Shown here piece after piece: positions 57,481 to 64,000 of a stretch of DNA of 64,000 nt. Below the pieces are notes generated by a model. The model saw only the letters and a program-made list of their open reading frames with translations, searched no databases and was not told the origin of the DNA. The DNA is taken from assembly GCA_027579435.1 (NCBI GenBank), contig JANBPK010000772.1, forward strand, positions 62,001 to 126,000. Direction: 5' to 3'. Every line of letters begins with the position of its first letter. Positions within the stretch are counted from its first letter, which is position 1. The stretch is from Candolleomyces eurysporus. Its lineage: Eukaryota > Basidiomycota > Agaricomycetes > Agaricales > Psathyrellaceae. Made by a program: the position numbers and the translations under genes.

Positions 57481-57773
57481 TCTTCGTCGTGCTGGCTGTA
57501 GTAGAACCAAATGTACACGAGTCGGATGTATGACGTTGGGAACATTCTGCTTGCCGGCCGCCAATCGGTAGGCAGCATCGTTTCTTTCCCTTTCAAAGAA
57601 AAGCGAGTCAAGTTAGGTAACAAGTTTCATCCAAAGAATATTTTCGTTTCTATCATCATTTACATAAAACAAGCCGACATCAGAGTACATATAGCTCATC
57701 TAAGGGTGTAGCATTGCAGAGGCTCGACAGGACTTCAAGCTCTGAGTCGCCGACGCCGCTGAAAGTGCCAACA

Positions 57774-59175
57774 CTACTTTACTCGGACACGGAAAACAAC
57801 TTTGACTTTAGATTGTTCCACGAGATAGGGCATGTACGAATGCATAACATTTTTCAGTTCATCCAATTCCTCGGCAGATTGAGTGAATGTGCACCGCCTA
57901 TTGAGCCCCATATGAACACCCACAGTAGTCAATTGCGAAAATACCTGCCGATTACTCAGAATCTCGTCCAGGCGTCCCCAGATTTCTTGACACTTCGACA
58001 GTTCAGCAAGAGTCTGAGTAACATCCCCGGGTTTGGATCTGGCATCAAGGTTCCCAAAGTCTACTACAATGTTAAGGGCTTCGAGCGGGACTGGTTCGCG
58101 CGAGGAATAGAGGACCTCGAGCCCTTTCAAAAGGTGAGGGATAGGGTTGTGTCGGGGAAATGGCAGGTAGTAATGTGGAACTTCGAGACGAAGACGTTTC
58201 AAAGTTGGGAAATGACCGAGGGCAAAGATCGACGGGTTAAAAGGCGTTATCCCATCTGGAATGTTTTCGGGTTGTGGCCGGGTCGGACCGAGTGCGACGG
58301 TGTAGTTGACCACATTCTGGCAGCAGGTCATGACAAGTTTCGGCCAAAGCCGAGTCATCATTTTATCAAAGCTCATTGTACCAACCCTGAGCTTCCTGAT
58401 TCGGGTCAAGTCGAGAGCTGCTTGAAGTTCTCGGGACGCGGCGAGAAGAATATAGAGAACATATCCTGCCCCACAGATATTGAGCTTTCGCAGGTATTTC
58501 TTCGATNGGGGAACCATCACTGCGCCTGGAGCGCGATGCGGCGTTCGCAGTTGACCTTAGCCCTCCGGAAGCAATCAATCGGCAGAAGGCTACGATTTCG
58601 GCTGACGTTGGGCAGGTGAAGGCCACGAACAACCTCTTCATAGAACAGTGCCGAACCAGAGGCGTCATCTCCATGCGATGAACTCCGAGAAGGGTCAATT
58701 CGATAATGTTACGACGAGATATGAAGGAGTGCAGTGCAGCCCTCAGAGGCGAAGGCAGATGAGAAAAGTTCATTCCCATCTTAGACTCTCCTTGCTGAAG
58801 ACCGACCACACTGACATTCTGAAGCATTTCTAGAATCTTGATAACGTCGTCAGAGCAGACCTGAAGCCAGCCACGATTCTCCTCTTCGTCGTCATAGGTA
58901 GAGCTTTCGATCACCAGAGCTTGAGGGAACCTGCGCAATTCGCTTTTCCCCTCTAACAGTTCGAGCAGCCGCTTGCAGCGAGTGGTTGGGTCCAGAGGAT
59001 GGTACAGCTTCTCGCTAAGCTTGATATTCTTGAACAGGAGCTTCCGGGTGCGAGGGCACCACTGCTTGTTAACCAACCCGAGTGTCTTCAGGCTCTGAAA
59101 GTCGGCCTCGTCTACGACTTTGTCAATAAGCTCTTGTGGCAGAACAAACTTGAGGGAATGTGAAGAATTTGGCAT
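57774..59175 (-). CDS. F-box-like protein, array copy 2
   Basis: About 466 residues from ATG 59175 if the surplus N at 58507 is ignored (GAT-N-GGGG where copy 3 has AATGGGG). The F-box-like N-terminus reads FVLPQELIDKVVDEADFQSL and LGLVNKQWCPRTRKLLF. The centre differs much from copy 1 (CRLIASGGLRSTANAASRSR; LLAASRELQAALDLTRIRKL), while the last 80 residues are almost identical. The N leaves a formal frameshift, which I take to be an assembly ambiguity. Confidence 0.7.
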
Positions 59176-60497
59176 TTCTAGCGATTGCCAGGCACCACAC
59201 AGGACTCGGGCTGCAGGTAGACGGGTAGATCTGTGGAGGAGGGGAAGATGTGTTGACAAGAGGGTGGATTCAGCTACATTTAATAGGCAGGACGAGTAGC
59301 CACTGACCGGTGTGTCGCTTAGACCTTCCATTGTCGGCACGACGCAACCATTGTCTCAATGTTTGGCAGTTGCCAGGTCACGATACCGTCCGCGACACGG
59401 CCGGTCATTGTGGTCTGCGAAAACCAGGTCGCACAACTCCGGCTTGGAGTGATCACAGCCAGGAGAAGAATTGGACTGGATTGTCCTTTATTGAGGACCT
59501 CTTTTTTCCTGTACCTGCCTTCACTAACAAGACACTGGCTGTGGACCGTTTGGGGATCGAGTCCGAGTCGAGCATGCTGTGCACCAGTGAGATTTTCGAG
59601 GTGCGGCACATGCCTGCGATTCAGTAAGTCAGACCGGGATAAGAGGTTGTGGGGATGCGAGGTCGAGGAAGTTCGCGCCTTCAGTGACGGTCCGTGAGCG
59701 GTCGATAGCTGTCTAAGATAACTCACTCGACTGCTGTCCTAGCATGCCTGCGGATTGACTCGTGCTCGTCTCGGGACGTCCTCGGCTCTTCCTTTTAATC
59801 AGAGAGCAGTCAGTGGCATCACGTTGACAGTCCTAGTTGGTACAATGAGGACAATAGCTGCCAAGCGAGCAGCTGGGGCAGGCGCTGAGGCAGTTAACCA
59901 TGCGTTAAACAGTTGGAGCGACCAGGCCTCGTGTGTGCTCCAACTTCGTTGGGTTCTTGTCTGCATGTAAATTAAGGTTCACCTCTGTCCATCGGAACGC
60001 AGAGGCAAGTGACCGTCGATCTGGAACGTGCGGCGGCATAGGATGTTCCGGGACATGTTCACCAAATAAGAACTGTTTGAGAAGCATTTGTTGCCGTTGC
60101 TAGGTTCGACGACGACATGAGGGTGAGAGGATGAGAAGAAAGATGGGTTCAGTCCATCACTGGTAGTGGTGTATATACATCTTTGTTGTACTGGCTGTCC
60201 AAATGTGCACGAGTTGGATGTATGACGTTGGGAACTCGGCTTGCCGGCCACCAATTGGTGGGGCGGCATGATGCTACGGCTTGTGATCGCCTGACATATC
60301 CGGTCGTCTCTTTCAAAGAAAAGCGAGTCAAGTTGGGTAACAAGTCTCAACCGAAGAATATTTTCGTTTCCATTATCATTTACATAAAACAAGCCGACAT
60401 CAGAGTACATATAGCTCAACTAAGGGTGTATGTAGCATTGCAGAGGCTTGACAGGACTTCAAGCTCCGAGTCGCCGACGCCGCTGGAAGTGCCGACA
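59176..60497. other. Upstream region of F-box copy 2 and 3' flank of copy 3
   Basis: No complete gene. It repeats 56679-57773 with an extra block of about 130 bp (59840-59990, including GTTAACCATGCGTTAAACAG) also found at 62565-62700 but absent from the first junction. Confidence 0.45.
60090..60180 (-). pseudogene. Stub of the MFS gene 5' end in F-box unit 3
   Basis: The ATG is kept (60118-60116). The minus strand reads MSSSNLATATNASQTVLIW then a stop, so only the first ten codons resemble MFS (MSFSNPATAA). Confidence 0.65.
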
Positions 60498-61892
60498 CTA
60501 CTGTACTGGAACACGGAAAACAACCTTGACTTTAGATTGCTCCACCAGATTGGGCATGTAAGAATGCATAGCATTCTTCAATTCGTCCAATTCCTCAGCG
60601 GATTGGGTGAATGTGCACCGCCTATTGAGCCCCATACGAACAACCATAGTTAGGAATTGCGAAAATACCTGCCGATTACTCAGAATCTCGTCCAGGCGTC
60701 CCCAGATTTGTTGCCACTTCGAGAAATCAGTAAGAGTCTGGGTAACGTCCTCGGGTTTGGATTCGGCATCAAAGCTATCAAAATTTAGTACAATTTCGAG
60801 GACTCTGAGCGGGACTGGTTCGCGCGAGGAAGAGAGGGCCACGAGTGCTTCCATAAGGTAAGGGATAAGGCTGAGTCCGGGTACGCGCAGGAAGTATTGC
60901 GGAACTTCGACATGAAGGCGTTTTAAATTTGGCAGCTGAGCGAGGGAAAAGATCGACGGGTCAACAGATAGTACCCCATGTTGAAGCTCTTCGATTTCTG
61001 GCCGGGCTGGACCGATCGTGACGCTGTACTGGCTCACATTCTGGCAGAAGGTCCGGAGAAAATACGGCCAAACCTGACTCATAGTGCTGCCAAAGTTCAT
61101 TGTACCGACACTGAGCTTCTTGATTTGGGTCAAGTCAAGAGTTGCTTGGGGGTCCTGGGACGCGGCGACAAGAAGAAGGAGAGCATGTCCTGCCCCAGAG
61201 ATATCGAGCTGTCGCAGGAAGTTCTTCAATGGGGCACTATTCTCGCTACTGGAGAGCGACGCGGCTTTGGTAGTCGGCCGTCGCTTTCTGGCAACATTCA
61301 ATGGAAAGCAGGCTCCGAGTTCGGTGGGCGGTGGGCGGGAGAAGGCCAGGGACAATTTCCGCAGAGAACGGTGCTGAACCAGAGGTGTCATCTCGATGCA
61401 ATCAACTGTGAAAAGCGACAATTCGATAACGTTGCGGCGAGATATGAAGGAATGCAGTGCGGCCCTCAGAGGCAAAGGTAGATGAGAAAAGCTCAATTCC
61501 ATCTCTCCTCCCCGGAGAACGACCACACTGACATTCTGAAGCATTTCTAGAATCTTGATAACATCGTCAGAGCAGACCTGAAGCCAGCCAAGGTCCTCCT
61601 CTTCGTCGTCATAGGTAGAGCTTCGGATCAACAGAGTTCGAGGAAGCTTGCAAACTTCGCTTTTCGCCTCTAACAGTTCGAGCAGCCTCTTGCAGCGAGT
61701 GACTGGATCCATAGGATGGTCCAGCGTCTCGCTGAGCTTGATAGCCTTGAATAGGAGCTTCCGAGTGCGGGGCCACCACTGCTTGCTAACCAACCCGAGT
61801 GTCTTCAGGCTCTGAAAGTCCGCCTCATCTATGACTTTGTCGATAAGCTCTTGTGGCAGAACAAACTCAGGGGAATGTGAAGAAGTTGACAT
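60498..61892 (-). CDS. F-box-like protein, array copy 3
   Basis: Intron-less, 464 residues from ATG 61892; the frame is also open upstream to 62108, but the shorter start is the one shared by the array. F-box-like motif FVLPQELIDKVIDEADFQSL and KQWWPRTRKLLF. The middle is close to copy 1 (FPLNVARKRRPTTKA). The C-terminal block is conserved (WGRLDEILSNRQVFSQ, LNRRCTFTQSAEELDELKNA, KVVFRVPVQ). No lesions. Confidence 0.75.
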   Translation of the reverse strand: MSTSSHSPEFVLPQELIDKVIDEADFQSLKTLGLVSKQWWPRTRKLLFKAIKLSETLDHPMDPVTRCKRLLELLEAKSEVCKLPRTLLIRSSTYDDEEEDLGWLQVCSDDVIKILEMLQNVSVVVLRGGEMELSFSHLPLPLRAALHSFISRRNVIELSLFTVDCIEMTPLVQHRSLRKLSLAFSRPPPTELGACFPLNVARKRRPTTKAASLSSSENSAPLKNFLRQLDISGAGHALLLLVAASQDPQATLDLTQIKKLSVGTMNFGSTMSQVWPYFLRTFCQNVSQYSVTIGPARPEIEELQHGVLSVDPSIFSLAQLPNLKRLHVEVPQYFLRVPGLSLIPYLMEALVALSSSREPVPLRVLEIVLNFDSFDAESKPEDVTQTLTDFSKWQQIWGRLDEILSNRQVFSQFLTMVVRMGLNRRCTFTQSAEELDELKNAMHSYMPNLVEQSKVKVVFRVPVQ

Positions 61893-63145
61893 CTCTAGCG
61901 ATTGTGAGGCACCACGCAGGATACGGGCTGCAGGTAGATGGATAAATGTGTGGAGGGGAATATGTGTCGACAAGGGTGTGAGCTCCGTTTTATCGGCAGA
62001 GGGGCAGCCACCGACGGCTGTGTCGCTTGGACCATCCTTTGTTGGCACGACGCTGCGACGCAACCACTGTTTGGCGGTCGCCAAGTCACCATAAACGCAG
62101 CCGCTCATTGTGGTCCGCGACGACTAGGTCGCACAACTCCGGGTTGGAGTGGTCCTAGCTAGAAGAAGAATTGGCCTGGATTGTCTTTGATCGAAGGCCA
62201 TTGTTTCGCCCCGTACCTGCTTTTGTTAACACATTGATAGAAGCGATAGAGCGGCTGTGGATCGTTTGGCGATCAACTCGAAGGTGCTGTACACCAGTGA
62301 GATTTTCGAGGTGCGGCTGCATGCCTACGATTCTATAAGTCAGACTGGGATAAGAGGGTGTGGAGATGGGAGGCTGGGGAAGCTTGCGCCTGCAGTGACG
62401 GTCCGGGAGCGGTCGATAGTGGTCTAAGATATCTCGCTCGACGGCTGTCCTAGTGAGCCTGCTTATTGACTCGTGCTCGTGCTCGGGACGTCCTCANGCT
62501 CCCCCTATTAATCAGAGAGCGGTCTAGAGCAGTCAGTGACATCGTGTTAACAGTCCTTTGGTGGTGCAATGAGGGAGATAATTGCCAAACGAACAGCTGG
62601 AGCAGGCGCTATGGTAGTTAGCCATGCGTTAAACAGTTGGGGCCACCAGGCCTCGTGTGTGCTACACCCTTCATGGGCTCGTCTCTACCTATAAATTATG
62701 CCTATAAAGTAGGCGGAACGCACAGAGGCAAGTGACCGTCGATCTGGAACGTGCGGCGGCATAGGTTCACCAAATTAAAACTGTTTGGGAAGCATTTGTT
62801 GCCGTTGCTGGGTTCAGCGACGACATGCGGGTGAGAGGATGAGGAAAAAAGGTTAGTTCAGTCCATCACTGAAAGTAGTGTATATATCTTCGTCGTGCTG
62901 GCTGTAGTAAGACCAAATGTCCACGAGTTGGATGTACGGATACCAGTTATGACGTTGGGAACATTCTGCTTGCCGGCCGCCAATTGGCAGGGCGGCACGA
63001 TGCGGCTTGTGACTCGAAGGAGCCCGCCTGACACCAATATCATCGGCCGACAGTCTCCAGCTGTCCCTTTCAAAGAAAAGCGAGTCAAGGAGTCAAGTTG
63101 GGTCACAAGTTTCAACCAAAGGATATTTTTCGTTTCNATTATAAT
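61893..63145. other. Upstream region of F-box copy 3 and shortened 3' flank of copy 4
   Basis: No complete gene. It repeats the earlier junction blocks. The 3' flank of copy 4 lacks about 85 bp between two CCGAC strings. Confidence 0.45.
62795..62885 (-). pseudogene. Stub of the MFS gene 5' end in F-box unit 4
   Basis: The ATG at 62826-62824 is kept and the minus strand begins MSSLNPATATNA. The same breakpoint as in units 2 and 3. Confidence 0.65.
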
Positions 63146-64000
63146 TTACATAAAACAAGCCGACGCCGCGCTGGAAGTGCCGACTGGAACACGGAAAACA
63201 ACCTTGACTTTAGATTGTTCCACGAGGTTGGGCATGTACGAATATATATCATCCTTCATTTTCTTCTTTTCCTCGGCGGATAGAGTGGATGTGAACCGCG
63301 CATCGCGCCCCATACGAACAACCACAGCTGTGAATTGCGAAAATACCTGCCGATCACTCAAAATCTCATCCAGGCGTCCCCAGATTTCTTCACACTGCAA
63401 CAGATGAGTAAAAGTGTGAGTAACCCCCTCATATTCGGTGCTGACAGTAAGGGCCCCGAAATTTATTCCAATGTCAAGGACGCTGAGCGGGACCGGTTTG
63501 CGCGCGGCAGAGAGCTCCGCGAGTGCTTCCAAAAGGTAAGGGACAAGACTGAATCCGGGTGTGAGCAGGTAGTAGTTCTGAACGTCGACACGAAGGCGTT
63601 TCAACTGTGGCAGGTGAGCGAGGGGAAAGAGCGACGGGCTGAAAGTCAGTGTCCCATCTAGCAAGTCTTCGGGCTTTGGCCGGGCTGGACCGCGCATGAC
63701 GCTGTAACGGCGCACATTCTGGCAGAAGGTTTCCAGAAAATACGGCCAAACCCGAGTCATAGCGGTGTCAAAGCCCGATGTACCAACCTTGAGCCACTGG
63801 ATTCGGGTAAAGTCGAGAGTTGCTTGAGGGTTTAGGGACGCGGCGACAAGAAGATAGAGAGTAGATCCTGCCCCAGTAACATCGAGATGTCGCAGGAATT
63901 TCTTCGACGGGGCACTATCCTGGCGACTGGAGAGCGATGGGGCTTCGGTCGTCGACCATTGCTTTGTACCAACTTTCAATGGAGGGAAGGGCTCGAGTTC
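63146..64000 (-). CDS. F-box-like protein, array copy 4 (5' part outside window)
   Basis: The C-terminal part of a further paralog, with the F-box region beyond 64000. Conserved words: KVGTKQWST, APSKKFLRHLDVTGAG, IWGRLDEILSDRQVFSQFTA, YSYMPNLVEQSKVKVVFRVP. A deletion has removed the usual stop and 3' flank, so the protein now ends in a new tail (GTSSAASACFM) at TAA 63148-63146. It is the most diverged copy in the conserved C-terminal block (ARFTSTLSAEEKKKMKDDI). Confidence 0.7.
   Translation of the reverse strand, partial: ELEPFPPLKVGTKQWSTTEAPSLSSRQDSAPSKKFLRHLDVTGAGSTLYLLVAASLNPQATLDFTRIQWLKVGTSGFDTAMTRVWPYFLETFCQNVRRYSVMRGPARPKPEDLLDGTLTFSPSLFPLAHLPQLKRLRVDVQNYYLLTPGFSLVPYLLEALAELSAARKPVPLSVLDIGINFGALTVSTEYEGVTHTFTHLLQCEEIWGRLDEILSDRQVFSQFTAVVVRMGRDARFTSTLSAEEKKKMKDDIYSYMPNLVEQSKVKVVFRVPVGTSSAASACFM

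Larger units (their letters stand above)
56679..57773. other. Upstream region of F-box copy 1 and unit junction
   Basis: No complete gene. The block contains the F-box promoter, a conserved stretch (GAGATTTTCGAGGTGCGGCA at 57051, repeated at 59590), then at 57390 the stub of the MFS gene 5' end with its promoter, which starts the next array unit. Confidence 0.5.

Overview
The window looks like nuclear DNA of a filamentous basidiomycete, most likely an Agaricomycete. The grounds are genes split by many 44-70 bp GT/AG introns, a NACHT-WD40 STAND protein, a chromodomain Ty3/gypsy retrotransposon, alpha-arrestins, and fungal F-box and drug-transporter families. Species is not determined. Single N characters are scattered through it. 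Where paralogs allow a check, several are surplus bases, so some apparent frameshifts are probably assembly ambiguities.

Layout. 1-14.7 kb: tandem array on the minus strand of four five-exon alpha-arrestin genes (first cut by the window edge, fourth clearly decayed) plus two promoter-bearing N-terminal relics and a fossil LINE reverse-transcriptase scrap. 14.7-18.2 kb: unrecognised coding-like remnants and non-coding DNA. 18.2-22.6 kb: a plus-strand NACHT-WD40 (NLR-like) gene whose second half has almost no CpG. 23.2-28.9 kb: a 5.7-kb Ty3/gypsy element with 161-bp LTRs, minus strand, lying against and truncating an F-box gene (28.8-30.5 kb). 30.6-48.3 kb: a tandem segmental duplication of about 8.75 kb containing a YOR1-like ABCC transporter, an unknown proline-rich gene and the 3' part of a Ctp1/Sae2/CtIP gene. 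The right-hand copy is intact and continues into the complete ctp1 gene (to 50.46 kb); in the left copy only the transporter appears intact. 50.8-51.8 kb: an SDR oxidoreductase, divergent from ctp1. 52.4-54.8 kb: an MFS drug:H+ antiporter (minus). 55.3-64 kb: tandem array of four F-box genes (minus, last cut by the window end), whose units each carry a stub of the MFS gene 5' end.

The dominant theme is local duplication at every scale: exon repeats in ctp1, WD40 repeats, gene arrays, a segmental duplication and LTRs. The most striking observation is the Ctp1/CtIP orthologue, in which tandemly duplicated exons multiply an acidic SSETEEES/SSDTEEES/SSDTEPES motif to six copies. This resembles the CK2-phosphorylated SxT motifs that dock Ctp1 onto the Nbs1 FHA domain. 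No classical operon exists. Two transporter families, the arrestin adaptors (with PPxY motifs for Rsp5/NEDD4-type ubiquitin ligases) and the F-box proteins all fit membrane transport or ubiquitin-linked turnover, but a functional link between them is only inference.
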